Part shown: piece by piece, positions 1-9,840 of the stretch
Layout of the letters: each line of letters opens with the position of its first letter
Numbering within the stretch: position 1 is the first letter of the stretch
Program-made: the position numbers and the translations under genes
Assembly: GCF_003173335.1 (NCBI RefSeq)
Contig: NZ_QGMZ01000018.1
Location: 186,001-250,000, forward strand
DNA: 64,000 nt
From: Methanospirillum stamsii
Lineage (GTDB): Archaea > Halobacteriota > Methanomicrobia > Methanomicrobiales > Methanospirillaceae
Direction of reading: 5' to 3'
Notes under the pieces: generated by a model
Told to the model about the DNA's origin: nothing
Seen by the model: only the letters and a program-made list of their open reading frames with translations
Database searches by the model: none

Positions 1-1
1 G

Positions 2-331
2 GATGTAAGCAGCGTTGCAAAGGAGAGACTTGAAGCTGTTTTTGATAAATCTGTATCGGTTGAGGAAATTACTCCTGAAGTAACCAGGTTCAGGGTGTGT
101 AATTTTGCCTATGTGGATAACAAGACCTGCACAAGTCCGTCATTTCAGTTTCTGCAGGCCGAAGACCTCTTTGATAAAAACTTGCTATGGGTGAAAGACA
201 GCCTTTCTTTGGATTTCACTCCAAAGGTAACAAAAGTTCATTTTTTTGATGGGTATATTGAAACATTTGAAGATACGGATTCAATTCCGAAAATCAGGCA
301 TACTCTCAACTCTCCTGGTTCAGCACCATGA
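2..331 (+). CDS. C-terminal part of an unrecognised protein (5' end outside window)
   Basis: An open frame runs from the first bases of the window to a TGA at 329-331, giving about 109 residues with no stop, so the gene is cut by the left edge. An internal GTG at 95 is in frame but has no ribosome binding site, and coding continues upstream of it. The tail is rich in acidic and aromatic residues, with three cysteines (one in a VCNFAY segment and two just after) and no membrane helix. I recognise no family. It ends about 50 bases before the inverted repeat that precedes the leucine-type operon. Confidence 0.5.
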   Translation, partial: DVSSVAKERLEAVFDKSVSVEEITPEVTRFRVCNFAYVDNKTCTSPSFQFLQAEDLFDKNLLWVKDSLSLDFTPKVTKVHFFDGYIETFEDTDSIPKIRHTLNSPGSAP

Positions 332-382
332 TTGCATCGATCTGCACCAAAAACCGTTCCCGCATCACCTCGCCCTGAGGTT

Positions 383-415
383 CTGGTGCAATTCCCTCTC
401 ATTCGTATGCACCAG
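383..415. promoter_or_regulatory. Inverted repeat upstream of the leuA promoter
   Basis: Perfect 8-bp arms CTGGTGCA (383-390) and TGCACCAG (408-415) are separated by 17 bases and lie just upstream of a TATA-like element (CATATATTA, 425-433). A further TGCACCA half-site occurs at 343-349 in the same orientation as the right arm. The position suits a regulator binding site for the amino-acid operon. It could instead be a terminator stem for the upstream gene, but no T-run follows it. Confidence 0.4.
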
Positions 416-424
416 TGATCAAAA

Positions 425-433
425 CATATATTA
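425..433 (+). promoter_or_regulatory. TATA box of the leu-type operon
   Basis: CATATATTA is an archaeal TATA-like element in an A-rich stretch, preceded by AAAA that could serve as part of a BRE. It would place the transcript start near 455-460 and a leader of about 40 bases before the GTG start at 499. Confidence 0.4.
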
Positions 434-498
434 ATCGCAACTTACTACCTGTATGATCATGTCTCAACAAGTAACCGGGACAGGGAACGTCGTATCAT

Positions 499-2034
499 GT
501 GGTACGGCAGGTCGCTTTCTCCAGCGATAAGAATAGCAGACGAAGAATTACTGTTTTCGATACGACACTCCGTGACGGTGAACAAACGCCGGGTGTGTCA
601 TTTACGCCTTCAGATAAAATCGAGATCGCTCATCAGCTGTCTGACATTGGTGTTCACATCATTGAGGCAGGTTTTCCGGCATCATCGGCCGATGAATACT
701 CGACGGTAAAAGCCATCGCAGCAGAAAATCTGGATGTAATTATCTGTGGCCTGGCTCGTTCGGTTAAACAGGATGTTGACCGGTGCATCGATGCCGGAGT
801 TGACATGGTACATGTCTTTATCCCGACATCTGAAGTCCAGCGGATCCATACCATCCGGAAAAGCCACGAGGAAGTTGTAGCAATCACCGGAGATATTGTC
901 AGGTATGCACGTGACCATGCGGACAAAGTGCTTTTTTCTGCGATGGATGCAACACGGACCGGCATTCCTGAGTTGATTGAAGTTTATACTGCAGCAGTTG
1001 AGGCCGGTGCTACCGCTATTAATGTGCCAGATACTGTGGGTGTTGCAACACCGACATTCATGCAGGCAATGATTGGTGCGTTACGCCCGAAGATTCCGGT
1101 CACTATTGATGTCCATTGCCACAATGACTTTGGGATGGCCACTGCCAATACCATTTCAGCAGTAGAAGCAGGTGCTGATCAGGTCCAGGTGACGGTGAAC
1201 GGGATCGGGGAACGTGCGGGTAATGCAGACTTAGCCTGCACGGTGATGGTTATCGAGTCAATCTTCGGATGTAACACCGGAATTAAAACCGAACGGCTGG
1301 TTGAGACTTCGCGGATGATTTCACGATTTTCCGGCATCATGGTCCCGCCGACCTATCCGGTAACCGGAGAGTTTGCCTTCTCACATGAGAGTGGTATCCA
1401 CTCACAGGGGGTCATAGAAAATTCCAGTACCTTTGAGCCTGGGATCATGACTCCGGAGATGGTAGGTCATAGGCGAAGGCTGAAACTGGGTAAACATGTC
1501 GGAAGGCATGCAGTCCGTGAAATGTTAAGCCAGGTTCATATCTCACCTGATGATGCACAGATGGACGAGATTATCAGCAGGATTAAACAGATCTCCTCAA
1601 AAGGAAAGAAGGTCACCGAACATGATCTGTATGAAATTGCAGAGACCGTAACCGGAATGTCCACCGGGGGTCGTTATGTTGAACTGGTGGATATTGCCAT
1701 CATGACTGGCAATCACATGATCCCGACTGCTACTGTAAGGGCGAGAGTGAATGGTGTGGAAGAGGTCTGTTGCAGGACCGGAAACGGGGCAGTGGATGCT
1801 GCTATCAAAGCCCTGATTGGAACCGTTCCAAAGCCGGCGACCTTAAAAGAGTTTCATATCTCTGCGATATCTGAAGGAAGTGATGCAATCGGTCATGTCA
1901 CTCTGGTGGTCGAAGATGAAAAGGGCAGAGTGTTTGATGCTGCCGCATCAGGTGATGACGTGGTTTTAGCGTCTACGGAGGCAATGATTAACGCAATAAA
2001 CATGGTGTACCGCAATGGCAGGAACAATCACTGA
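499..2034 (+). CDS. leuA: 2-isopropylmalate synthase-type enzyme (LeuA/CimA/AksA family)
   Basis: 511-residue Claisen-condensing aldolase of the DRE-TIM metallolyase family: acetyl-CoA plus a 2-oxoacid gives a 2-alkylmalate. DTTLRDGEQ lies at residues 21-29 (catalytic Arg and metal Asp), HCHNDFG at about 206-212 (two metal His), and NGIGERAGN at about 234-242. Residues from about 365 to the end match the LeuA dimer/allosteric regulatory domain. Homocitrate synthases of the AksA type (about 390-410 aa) usually lack that domain, so LeuA or citramalate synthase is favoured. The GTG start is the only plausible one after the in-frame stop at 472. The gene heads a tightly overlapping operon with leuC, leuD and leuB, which supports leucine synthesis. 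A role in 2-oxosuberate (coenzyme B) elongation cannot be excluded from sequence alone. Confidence 0.88.
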   Translation: MVRQVAFSSDKNSRRRITVFDTTLRDGEQTPGVSFTPSDKIEIAHQLSDIGVHIIEAGFPASSADEYSTVKAIAAENLDVIICGLARSVKQDVDRCIDAGVDMVHVFIPTSEVQRIHTIRKSHEEVVAITGDIVRYARDHADKVLFSAMDATRTGIPELIEVYTAAVEAGATAINVPDTVGVATPTFMQAMIGALRPKIPVTIDVHCHNDFGMATANTISAVEAGADQVQVTVNGIGERAGNADLACTVMVIESIFGCNTGIKTERLVETSRMISRFSGIMVPPTYPVTGEFAFSHESGIHSQGVIENSSTFEPGIMTPEMVGHRRRLKLGKHVGRHAVREMLSQVHISPDDAQMDEIISRIKQISSKGKKVTEHDLYEIAETVTGMSTGGRYVELVDIAIMTGNHMIPTATVRARVNGVEEVCCRTGNGAVDAAIKALIGTVPKPATLKEFHISAISEGSDAIGHVTLVVEDEKGRVFDAAASGDDVVLASTEAMINAINMVYRNGRNNH

Positions 2035-3268
2035 GAAGATATTCTCCGCCCGGTGTGGCAAGGAGGTAGCGGCAGGCGAAGTTATCATGGCTCCGATAAG
2101 CGGGGCTATGATCCATGATATCACTGGTCCGCTTGCTATCGAGAAGTTTTATGAAATGGGTGGAAAAAAGGTCTTTGATCCGGCAAAGATCATCATGCTT
2201 TTTGATCACCAGGTACCGGCTGACTCCCTCAACGCTGCAGAAATTCAGAAAAACATGCGAATTTTTGCAAAAGAGCAGGGTATTCATAACTACGACATCA
2301 AGGAAGGTGTATGTCACCAGGTAACCCTTGAAAAAGGTCGTGTATGTCCCGGAGATATCGTCATTGGCAGTGATTCACACACCTGTATGTATGGTGCAGT
2401 TGGAGCATTTGCAACCGGAGTAGGATCAACCGACATGGGTTTTGCCCTCCGGTACGGCTGTCTTTATTTCCGGATACCGGAGAGCATCAGGGCAGATGTA
2501 ACCGGAAAATTCCAGAAACGGGTCGGTGCCAAAGATCTTATCCTCAATATTATCAAGGACATTACCGTGGACGGGGCTACTTACAAGGCAGTAGAGTTCA
2601 CCGGTGATACCATTGGTTCACTGAATATGCCAGGACGGATGACATGCTGTAACATGGCCATCGAGATGGGTGGAAAAGCAGGGATTGTTCCTCCGAACAG
2701 GGTAACAAAGGAATACCTATCTGGAAGATGTACCTGCAGGGATGAAAGCCTGGTCAGTGATCCGGATGCCGTGTATGCATCATGGCGAAATTATGATGTG
2801 TCTGACCTGGTTCCGCAGGTTGCAGTGCCCCATAATGTTGATCAGGTTGTTGATGTCACAGACATTGCCGGAACCCATGTTGACCAGGTCTTTATCGGTT
2901 CATGCACGAACGGACGGTTTGAAGATCTTATGGAGGCTGCTGAAGTCCTCGGGGACAAAAAATTCTCTGATGAGGTCAGGGTTCTTGTGATTCCGGCATC
3001 AAAAGCCGAGTATCTCAAGGCTCTCCGGGCTGGTATTATTGAGCAGTTTGTCGAGGCTGGTGCTCTCGTCGAGGCTCCCTGCTGTGGGCCATGTATGGGT
3101 GGCTCTTTCGGACTTATTGCTTCCGGAGAGGTATCCTTCTCAACTTCCAACCGGAATTTTAAGGGTAGACAGGGTTCTGCCGAAGGGAAGGTTTTCCTTG
3201 GTTCTGCAGCTACTGCTGCTGCAACTGCTATTTATGGTGAGATTACTGATCCACGGGAGGTGCGATGA
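2015..3268 (+). CDS. leuC: 3-isopropylmalate dehydratase/homoaconitase large subunit
   Basis: 417-residue aconitase-superfamily large subunit that, with the LeuD-type small subunit, isomerises 2-isopropylmalate to 3-isopropylmalate (or homocitrate to homoisocitrate). The three [4Fe-4S] ligands are visible: one Cys in SCTNGR near residue 297 and the pair in CCGPCMG near 355-361. GSDSHT occurs near residue 120. The length matches the archaeal/bacterial two-subunit class. The ATG lies inside the 3' end of leuA (20-base overlap), and the stop overlaps the ATG of leuD, so translation is probably coupled. Confidence 0.9.
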   Translation: MAGTITEKIFSARCGKEVAAGEVIMAPISGAMIHDITGPLAIEKFYEMGGKKVFDPAKIIMLFDHQVPADSLNAAEIQKNMRIFAKEQGIHNYDIKEGVCHQVTLEKGRVCPGDIVIGSDSHTCMYGAVGAFATGVGSTDMGFALRYGCLYFRIPESIRADVTGKFQKRVGAKDLILNIIKDITVDGATYKAVEFTGDTIGSLNMPGRMTCCNMAIEMGGKAGIVPPNRVTKEYLSGRCTCRDESLVSDPDAVYASWRNYDVSDLVPQVAVPHNVDQVVDVTDIAGTHVDQVFIGSCTNGRFEDLMEAAEVLGDKKFSDEVRVLVIPASKAEYLKALRAGIIEQFVEAGALVEAPCCGPCMGGSFGLIASGEVSFSTSNRNFKGRQGSAEGKVFLGSAATAAATAIYGEITDPREVR

Positions 3269-3756
3269 TGCGAACCTGGAAATTCGGTGACAACATAGAT
3301 ACCGATGCCATCATTCCAGGCAGATTTCTGACCATTAATGATGCAGCAGAACTTGCAACCCATGCCTTTGAGGGAATCAGGGATGAGTTCTCAAAAGAGG
3401 CGAAGGAGGGTGATATCATCGTTGCAGGTCGGAATTTCGGGTGTGGTTCATCACGTGAGCATGCACCCCTGGCATTGACCGGAGCCGGGATCCAGATGGT
3501 AATCGCAGAGTCATTCGCGAGAATATTTTACCGGAACAGCATTAATGTCGGGTTACTGCCGGTGATATGCCCACAGGCATCAGAGATTACTGAGAAGGAT
3601 CAGGTAATCCCTCACCTCAATGAGGGCTTTCTGGAAGTTTCCGGGAAAAAAATGCCGACTGAACCGGTCCCTGAGTTCCTCCGCCGGATTATTGATGCCG
3701 GAGGTCTTGTTGCCTATGCAAAAACCATCAGGAGTGAAGATTTGTGCACAAAGTAG
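3265..3756 (+). CDS. leuD: 3-isopropylmalate dehydratase/homoaconitase small subunit
   Basis: 163-residue swivel-domain subunit partnering Leu[15 protein letters not shown] near residues 53-66 is the family signature. The substrate-specificity loop after DTDAIIPGR reads FLTI. This is neither the YLVY-like form usual in isopropylmalate isomerases nor the YLRT form described for methanogen homoaconitase, so substrate choice is uncertain. The ATG at 3265 follows GGGAGGTGC, a strong ribosome binding site. A second ATG at 3268 is possible. The stop overlaps leuB by 13 bases. Confidence 0.88.
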   Translation: MMRTWKFGDNIDTDAIIPGRFLTINDAAELATHAFEGIRDEFSKEAKEGDIIVAGRNFGCGSSREHAPLALTGAGIQMVIAESFARIFYRNSINVGLLPVICPQASEITEKDQVIPHLNEGFLEVSGKKMPTEPVPEFLRRIIDAGGLVAYAKTIRSEDLCTK

Positions 3757-4859
3757 CGGTTATTGGAGGAGACGGAATAGGACCTGAGATCATTGAATCA
3801 GGGAAAACCGTCCTCGATGCAGCAGGAGAAAAATTCGGGTTTGATATTGAATGGACCGGATTTGATATCGGTGCAGACAGATATCTTGCAACTGGCGAAC
3901 TTCTGACCGAAGAGGATCTTAAAGAACTTGAGAAATTCCAGGCAATCTACTTTGGAGCAATCGGTGATGACCGGGTAAAACCAGGAATCCTTGAGAAAGG
4001 AATTCTTTTAAACCTCCGGTTTTACTTTGACCAGTATATTAACCTTCGGCCGATCAGGATGCTTGCCGGAGTGGATACGCCGCTTGCAAACAAGAGGCCG
4101 GAAGATATTGATTTCGTAGTGGTCCGGGAAAATACCGAGGACTTCTATGTGGGTATTGGATCACGGCTGAAGGGTCATGAAAAGAAGGTCCTTGAGGTGA
4201 AACGGGATCTCTATTCCGTTAAGTTCGGACTTGATGTCGAGACAGATTCAGATGAACTTGCATATCAGATTGGGGTTATCAGTCGTGAAGGTGCAAGCCG
4301 GGTCATCTCTTATGCCTTTGATATGGCACAAAGCAGGGAGAAGAAAGTAACCTCAGTTGACAAGGCAAATGTTCTGTCTGATATATACGGTCTCTGGAGA
4401 GATGTCTTCCTTGAGACGGCGGCAAAATATCCGGGAACAACCCACGAGTTTACCTTCGTGGATGCCATCACAATGTGGTTTGTCAAAAATCCGGAATGGT
4501 TCGATGTTGTTGTTACCCCAAATATGTTTGGGGATATCATCACTGATCTTGGTGCCATGATCCAGGGAGGTCTGGGTCTTGCTCCGGGTGGAAATATTAA
4601 TCCGGACGGGACCAGCATGTTTGAACCGATTCATGGGTCAGCACCAAAATACAAGGGTCAGAATGTGGCAAATCCTCTTGCAACCATCTGGGCAGGATCA
4701 ATGCTCCTTGAACACCTTGGAGAAAAAGATGCTGCAGACCGTGTTTTGCAGGGTATTGAGGCTTCTATCCGGGAACGGGTTGTTACAAAAGATATGGGCG
4801 GTTCTGCCAGTACAAGTGGTGTTGGTGACTGGATAGCCCGGTGGATTAATAACTCATAA
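3744..4859 (+). CDS. leuB: 3-isopropylmalate/homoisocitrate dehydrogenase family
   Basis: 371-residue NAD-dependent beta-decarboxylating dehydrogenase that oxidises and decarboxylates 3-isopropylmalate (or homoisocitrate) to the elongated 2-oxoacid. GGDGIGPEI at the N terminus, NLRPIRML near residue 100, RENTEDFY near 128, and the metal-binding FGDIITDLG near 255 are family hallmarks, as is [16 protein letters not shown] in the C-terminal half. The GTG start at 3744 overlaps the end of leuD. The RENTEDFY segment and the [10 protein letters not shown] helix resemble the tartrate/isopropylmalate dehydrogenase branch. It closes the operon and is followed by a T-run. Confidence 0.88.
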   Translation: MHKVAVIGGDGIGPEIIESGKTVLDAAGEKFGFDIEWTGFDIGADRYLATGELLTEEDLKELEKFQAIYFGAIGDDRVKPGILEKGILLNLRFYFDQYINLRPIRMLAGVDTPLANKRPEDIDFVVVRENTEDFYVGIGSRLKGHEKKVLEVKRDLYSVKFGLDVETDSDELAYQIGVISREGASRVISYAFDMAQSREKKVTSVDKANVLSDIYGLWRDVFLETAAKYPGTTHEFTFVDAITMWFVKNPEWFDVVVTPNMFGDIITDLGAMIQGGLGLAPGGNINPDGTSMFEPIHGSAPKYKGQNVANPLATIWAGSMLLEHLGEKDAADRVLQGIEASIRERVVTKDMGGSASTSGVGDWIARWINNS

Positions 4860-4862
4860 CTC

Positions 4863-4869
4863 TTTTTTT
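4863..4869 (+). terminator. T-run terminator after leuB
   Basis: Seven consecutive T residues begin three bases after the leuB stop codon. Archaeal RNA polymerase commonly terminates on such T-tracts without a hairpin. A further AT-rich, TATA-bearing stretch follows before the next gene. Confidence 0.5.
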
Positions 4870-4988
4870 GGTATTCTTGTGTAAATTACCAAAACCCACT
4901 TTTTCACCTGTAAACTATATGATGATATATATCATTCATTTCACCTGAAAACAAATAGTTACGTTGCAACAATTATACTGGTAAAAAA

Positions 4989-5849
4989 ATGGGTGACCGA
5001 AGAGACTATAATATCCTTGCCATCATCTTTTTTCTTCTTTTGCTGGCACATCCAACAATTTCAGATGTAAGCAAGGAGGGCAATAACAGTTTGTCGGTTT
5101 ATTCACTTGTCCACCTTTCAGATACTCAAAACCTTGCGTCTTTTCATCCTGAAGTCTACAATCACACCTTTTCATATCTTGAGTCGATAAAAGAAGTGCA
5201 AAATATCTCTGCGATAATCATCACTGGAGACTTCGTTAACACATATGATAATGAAACTGAATGGAATGCATATCGTAATGCAATAAACAAGACATCTATT
5301 CCGGTTTATGCAACCGCCGGAAACCATGATACTGCATATGGTCTTGTGTACTCCTTTTTCTCTCAGTATACCGGTAACACTAAGCCATATTCTGTTACTT
5401 CAATCAATGACTTCAACCTCGTGAGCATTGATTATTCAATCGTTTCATTGGCATCTCATGAATTTCAGAGTATACGGGATAAGATGGATCAGTATCCTCA
5501 TTCGTTTACTATCATTGCAACCCACCATTATATGGAGCCGGATGGTTCCTTGTCCCTCCTTGGAGAGAACATCGATAAAGAATTAATACGTTATCCTACC
5601 CTGGTGATGGCAGGTCACCGGCATGTCCAGTCCATCAGCACCCATATCGTAGATCAATACCCGGTGATTGTTGATATTGCCAATTACCAGGATGGTGATT
5701 CACAAGGAATGAATAGAACAGATCACTCGGCCGGGACCCTTTTTACCGTAACGTCCCGTAATGGGGTCGTTGAAAAAATTTCCTCACGGATAATCCGGAT
5801 ATTTCCTGATCCAGTAATCGGTCAGGAACATGTTGTTTATGAATTATAA
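4989..5849 (+). CDS. Secreted calcineurin-like metallophosphoesterase
   Basis: 286 residues with an N-terminal hydrophobic signal or anchor (about 9-24). Metallophosphoesterase metal-binding motifs appear in order: SDTQ near 44, GDFVN near 78, GNHD near 110, a His in THHYME near 178 and GHRH near 209. The enzyme should hydrolyse a phosphoester outside the membrane with a dinuclear metal centre; the substrate is not predictable. Upstream lies an AT-rich palindromic TATA region (around 4920-4935) and no clear ribosome binding site. It stands alone, 66 bases before the tRNA-Ser gene on the other strand. Confidence 0.82.
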   Translation: MGDRRDYNILAIIFFLLLLAHPTISDVSKEGNNSLSVYSLVHLSDTQNLASFHPEVYNHTFSYLESIKEVQNISAIIITGDFVNTYDNETEWNAYRNAINKTSIPVYATAGNHDTAYGLVYSFFSQYTGNTKPYSVTSINDFNLVSIDYSIVSLASHEFQSIRDKMDQYPHSFTIIATHHYMEPDGSLSLLGENIDKELIRYPTLVMAGHRHVQSISTHIVDQYPVIVDIANYQDGDSQGMNRTDHSAGTLFTVTSRNGVVEKISSRIIRIFPDPVIGQEHVVYEL

Positions 5850-5915
5850 TCAACCCTTTTCGGGAGAATTATTTTTTTTCAGATTGAGATTATGTGATGG
5901 TGTAAAAAAAATGAG

Positions 5916-5999
5916 CGCTAAGGGGGAGATTTGAACTCCCGAGGGATTGCTCCCACAAGATTTCCAATCTTGCGCCTTCCCAGACTAGACTACCTCAGC
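5916..5999 (-). tRNA. tRNA-Ser(GGA)
   Basis: The minus strand folds into an 84-nt class II tRNA. A 7-bp acceptor pairs GCTGAGG with CCTTAGC (one G-T), the anticodon arm is CAAGA-TTGGAAA-TCTTG giving anticodon GGA, and there is a long variable arm (GGGA/TCCC) and a T-arm GGGAG-TTCAAAT-CTCCC. The discriminator is G and CCA is not encoded. The long variable arm fits serine. No intron is present. It lies just downstream of cbf5 on the same strand. Confidence 0.95.
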
Positions 6000-6033
6000 A
6001 TGAGATGCCTATATACATTAACAGTCAGTTCTT

Positions 6034-6966
6034 TTAAGACTTTTCTCTCTTTGTCTGATGGGTTTTCCACACCTTTGGATAGACTCCGATATCCTGCATC
6101 ACAATATGGGGAGCAATAACAAGACCCTTTTCCCCAGGTACAATTCGTGAACTGCTGATCAGAGCATCACCAACTGCGATAAGATCTTTTTCAACAAGGA
6201 TGGCTACCTGGTCTTCCATCTGGAAATTATCATGGCTGATGATTCCTTTGGATGAGAGCCTTGCTCCATGACAGATTGCATCTGCTGCAGACTCCTTGAT
6301 GTACACACGGGGTATTCCTTCAAGTGCTTCAAGAGGAGAACGAACAATACTTCGTAGTGGTGCATCATCTCCTGCTCTTGCCAATTCCACAGCATCACGC
6401 AGAGTATGAAGGGTGACACAATCTTTCTCAAGGAACGGTCCGGATCTGGTTCTCCGGAGTTCTGCCATGTGTCCTCCGACTCCGCATGCCAAACCGATGT
6501 GATGACAGAGGGATCTGATGTATGTTCCTGAATCACACCTGACCCTGAGCAGAACAAGTCGCCCTTCCCGTGACAGGAGCTCAATATCCTGAATCTCCCT
6601 AATTCGAAGTGCCCGCTTTACTGCACTTCTTTTCGGTGGTTTTTGGTAAATCCTTCCTGTGAAAAGTGCAATGACTTCTTTGAGTTCTGCATCCGAAACA
6701 TCTCCCTGCAATCGAAGAAGAGCAATGTACTCCTTATCATCCTGGTGAAGGATAGTGGTAAGACGCACTGCTCTTCCAATCAGGATTACCAGAACTCCTG
6801 AAACCGGAGGATCAAGGGTTCCTGTGTGACCTACCGACGAAACTCCGGTCATATCCCTGACCCATGCAGCAACCTGGTGGCTTGATGGTCCACGTGGTTT
6901 GTCTATCAGGATAACGGAACCCTGATGGGATGAAATGTCTTGTAAAACTGATGTTTTTGTCTCCAT
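6034..6966 (-). CDS. cbf5: tRNA/rRNA pseudouridine synthase Cbf5 (H/ACA RNP)
   Basis: 310-residue TruB/Cbf5-family enzyme, the catalytic subunit of archaeal H/ACA guide RNPs that also makes tRNA Psi55. The catalytic motif GHTGTLDP is at residues 46-53 (Asp52). IDKPRGPSSH near residue 21 and the CDSGTYIRSL motif near 150 are typical, and a C-terminal PUA domain covers about 220-295. The start ATG overlaps the hemD stop in a TAATG arrangement, so the two are translated together. In many archaea cbf5 sits at the end of the ribosomal cluster after cmk; here it is about 30 kb away and on the opposite strand. Confidence 0.93.
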   Translation of the reverse strand: METKTSVLQDISSHQGSVILIDKPRGPSSHQVAAWVRDMTGVSSVGHTGTLDPPVSGVLVILIGRAVRLTTILHQDDKEYIALLRLQGDVSDAELKEVIALFTGRIYQKPPKRSAVKRALRIREIQDIELLSREGRLVLLRVRCDSGTYIRSLCHHIGLACGVGGHMAELRRTRSGPFLEKDCVTLHTLRDAVELARAGDDAPLRSIVRSPLEALEGIPRVYIKESAADAICHGARLSSKGIISHDNFQMEDQVAILVEKDLIAVGDALISSSRIVPGEKGLVIAPHIVMQDIGVYPKVWKTHQTKREKS

Positions 6967-7661
6967 TATCCACCTGGATTCATGAGAAGAAAGAGATTGA
7001 GTTCATCAAGAGTTCCTTCCAGTGATCCATCTCCAACTACATCTGGAGAAAGACCTGCTTCTTCCATTGCTTCTGCAGTCACATCACCAATTGCAATCAG
7101 AATAAGATCCTCCCTTCTTTTCCAGAGAGCAGACTTAAAGGATAAGGCACTGGTAAAAAGGATAGCCTCGGCACCATTTAGGTTCAATAGTTCATAAGTC
7201 GGAATCAGAGAGTAAATTTGATACTCAATTGGAAACCCCCCAGCATCCCTGATTCCATCAAGAAGTTTTTGGTTGGGTGCATCAGATCGTGGAATTCCTA
7301 CCTTTTTGTTAACAATCCAATCGCCAAGGTATGGGACAAATGCCCGGGAATAAAATTCATGAAGGACTTCACAAATGATTCCATACTCACGGAGTGCTTT
7401 TGCAGTCTGGGGTCCAATTGCAATTACCCGGGGGAGAGGGAGATCCTGAAGGATTGGCCCGAGCTGGCCTGCTGGAAGGGCACTTGTAAAGAAAATACAG
7501 TTAAATTTTCTGTCTTTTACATCCTGAATAAACAGATCAATGGTATCATGATTCATCTCTCCAATCATTGGGGATATTGAAAAACAATCATGGCCTCTTC
7601 GTGCGCACCTTGCCTGGTCATCTCCCTCTTTTCCTTTCAGACGTGTTATTGCAATCCGCAT
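6966..7661 (-). CDS. hemD: Uroporphyrinogen-III synthase
   Basis: 231-residue HemD-type protein that closes hydroxymethylbilane to uroporphyrinogen III, the precursor of sirohaem, F430 and cobamides in methanogens. It has the two-lobed HemD pattern: MRIAITRLKG at the N terminus, NCIFFTSA near 60-70, RVIAIGPQTAKAL near 88-100, and a second-lobe AILFTSALSF followed by LIAIGDVTAEAM. I chose the ATG at 7661 because GGGGGATGAT directly precedes it. A longer start at 7679 would add six residues. Low sequence conservation is normal for this family. It shares a TAATG junction with cbf5. Confidence 0.82.
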   Translation of the reverse strand: MRIAITRLKGKEGDDQARCARRGHDCFSISPMIGEMNHDTIDLFIQDVKDRKFNCIFFTSALPAGQLGPILQDLPLPRVIAIGPQTAKALREYGIICEVLHEFYSRAFVPYLGDWIVNKKVGIPRSDAPNQKLLDGIRDAGGFPIEYQIYSLIPTYELLNLNGAEAILFTSALSFKSALWKRREDLILIAIGDVTAEAMEEAGLSPDVVGDGSLEGTLDELNLFLLMNPGG

Positions 7662-7739
7662 ATCATCCCCCGGCCCCAATTTTTCAGAACGGATGCGGAT
7701 ATTTTATGCGTTCTATACACTTAAATCCATGAGAACCAG

Positions 7740-8951
7740 ATGTTTCACGTTTTGGCCGGTAGTATCGGTGGTGTAGTATGTGGTATGATCAGTGGTCTGA
7801 CGCCAGGAATTCATGCAAATATGATTGCAGCCCTCATGCTTGGGTTTTCGCCTGCAATTCTCTCCTTCCTCGGGCCCGAAGGATTGGCAGCAATTCTTAT
7901 TGCCACGCTTATTACCCATTCATTTCTGGAAATTGTACCTGCAACCTTTTTGGGAGTGCCCGATGACGGCACTTCTCTTTCAATTCTTCCTGCTCATTCA
8001 CTTACGATGGATGGAAAAGGTGAAGAAGCGGTCCGGATTTCTGCTCTTGGAAGTCTCTGGGGGGTAATTCTTACAATCCCCCTGGCGTTATCTGCATTAT
8101 GGTTCATTCCTCTCATGCAACCCTCAATAGATGTGCTGACCGGTTCAATCCTGGTTTTAATCATGGGAATGATAATCGTGCGCAGTGAAGCGTCCGGGTG
8201 GCTATTTGCACTGTGTATTGTATCAGGTATTCTCGGACTTTTCTCATTCAGATTTGAATATCTTTTATGGAATACGCTTGGTGCAGGTAGCATCCTGATG
8301 CCACTTCTGACCGGGCTTTTTGGTCTCCCTTTTCTTCTGACAGCATCTGAAGGCACTATTCCCAGGCAACACTTTTCAGGAACTATCATTTCAGGAAGTT
8401 CGGTTATCAAATCTGCAATTCCCGGGACCTTTGCCGGGCTGGTGGTTGGATGGCTCCCAGGATTATCCACCGCTTCGGCAAATACTCTTGTATCCGGGTT
8501 CATTCCATATGATAATAAGCGACGAAATTACCTGGCAGCTACCGGGGCTTCAACATTGGCCAATAGTATTATTGGCATTGCAGTCTTCATTGCAATTGGC
8601 AGGATGAGAAATGGAGTTATGGCTGTTTTCTCCGGATTTGAAACTCCTCCGGTTTTTCTTCTCCTTTTTGTCGCTGGATTTTCCGCTCTCCTGGCATATG
8701 GTCTCACGATTTTCTGTGCAGGAAAAGCAGAATTGTTATCAGGGCTGAATAGTTCATCTCTGAATACTTTTGTTGCAATATGTCTGGTTATTGTTTGTGG
8801 CGTTCTGACCGGTCCTTTTGGTCTGGTGATTCTCATCCTTGCAACAGCTGTTGGAATGATACCTGAAATTCTCGATATTTCCCGTATTCCCTGCATGGGT
8901 GTTGTTACAATTCCGGTAATTCTCTATTCATTCGGAATAATGGGGCTATGA
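7740..8951 (+). CDS. TctA-like (DUF112) integral membrane protein
   Basis: 403 residues with about ten hydrophobic helices. The start, with GMISGLTPGIHANM near residues 15-28, and the repeated GWLPGLSTASANT near 240 match the TctA/DUF112 permease fold, which is internally duplicated. Bacterial TctA is the large subunit of tripartite tricarboxylate transporters. No TctB or TctC partner is present here, so the archaeal protein probably acts alone; the substrate is unknown. It starts without an obvious ribosome binding site, about 30 bases after a TATA-like ATATTTTAT. The gene is followed directly by nop5 and fibrillarin. Confidence 0.75.
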   Translation: MFHVLAGSIGGVVCGMISGLTPGIHANMIAALMLGFSPAILSFLGPEGLAAILIATLITHSFLEIVPATFLGVPDDGTSLSILPAHSLTMDGKGEEAVRISALGSLWGVILTIPLALSALWFIPLMQPSIDVLTGSILVLIMGMIIVRSEASGWLFALCIVSGILGLFSFRFEYLLWNTLGAGSILMPLLTGLFGLPFLLTASEGTIPRQHFSGTIISGSSVIKSAIPGTFAGLVVGWLPGLSTASANTLVSGFIPYDNKRRNYLAATGASTLANSIIGIAVFIAIGRMRNGVMAVFSGFETPPVFLLLFVAGFSALLAYGLTIFCAGKAELLSGLNSSSLNTFVAICLVIVCGVLTGPFGLVILILATAVGMIPEILDISRIPCMGVVTIPVILYSFGIMGL

Positions 8952-8958
8952 GGTGAAC

Positions 8959-9840
8959 ATGGATGTGAAGACATTAGAAAAAAAATACTGGTATCATCTT
9001 TGCATTGATGAGCAGGGTTCAATTATGAGTTCTGTTTCACGAATCCCTGAAAAAATCATAACAGATGTTCAAAGAAAAAGAGAGGAAGGATGTATCAGTT
9101 TCCATCCAAGTTGGCGGGATGCGGTAGCGGAAGGTATTGTCGCAGACCGGGCCGGATATCTTTCGCTTCTTCGGGATCTTTCTATCGGACTTGTTGTTCG
9201 TGAACTTGCAGATAATTCGGATAAAGATGAAGCTTCTCTTATTCATCTTGTCAGGATTCTTGATGAGGCAGACCGTTCACTTTCAAAATTGTCAGAAAAA
9301 ATTGAGGATTATTACATTGCACTGAACCCTGCCGAACTCGCCGGATACCAGAGAAATATCAGGTCTCTGATAGACACACTCACGAAAACTACTGAAGATC
9401 CGCTTAACCGGATGGCAAAAGATCTCCAAAGGCTCCAGGAAACAAGAACTACTCTGGCCCATGATATCGGCAGGCTGGCAGAAAAAATCCTTCCAAATAT
9501 GTCTGCCCTGTGTGGCCCTCTTGTTTCAGCCCGGTTACTTGCAAAAGCAGGGAGTAAACAGCATCTTGCAAGCATGCCTGCATCCTCTCTCCAGGTTTTT
9601 GGGGCAGGATCTTCTCTTTTTGTCCATCTGACTGCTGGTACAAACCCTCCGAAACATGGAATTATATATCAATATAAGGGAATTCGTCATGCAAAAAGAA
9701 GATTCAGAGGACGTGTCAGCAGGGTTGTAGCCTGTCAACTGGGAATTGCAGCAAAAATTGATCTTTACCGTGGTGTTTCGGATGAAATTTTCATTAAAAA
9801 AGCAGGTGAGCGGATATGCAGGGCCGGAAAGGAAACCTAA
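8959..9840 (+). CDS. nop5: Nop5 (Nop56/58) box C/D RNP core protein, short form
   Basis: 293-residue scaffold of the archaeal box C/D 2'-O-methylation RNP, bridging L7Ae-bound guide RNA and fibrillarin. The central part (about 95-185) is predicted helical/coiled coil. The C-terminal Nop domain is clear: LQVFGAGSSLFVHL near 215, PKHGIIYQ near 236 and RFRGRVSRVVACQLGIAAK near 253-271. The usual NOSIC motif (WYGLHFPEL-like) is degenerate, reading DYYIALNPAEL, and the protein is shorter than many archaeal Nop5 proteins. I chose ATG 8959 because GAGGTGAA precedes it. It overlaps flpA by 25 bases. Confidence 0.87.
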   Translation: MDVKTLEKKYWYHLCIDEQGSIMSSVSRIPEKIITDVQRKREEGCISFHPSWRDAVAEGIVADRAGYLSLLRDLSIGLVVRELADNSDKDEASLIHLVRILDEADRSLSKLSEKIEDYYIALNPAELAGYQRNIRSLIDTLTKTTEDPLNRMAKDLQRLQETRTTLAHDIGRLAEKILPNMSALCGPLVSARLLAKAGSKQHLASMPASSLQVFGAGSSLFVHLTAGTNPPKHGIIYQYKGIRHAKRRFRGRVSRVVACQLGIAAKIDLYRGVSDEIFIKKAGERICRAGKET

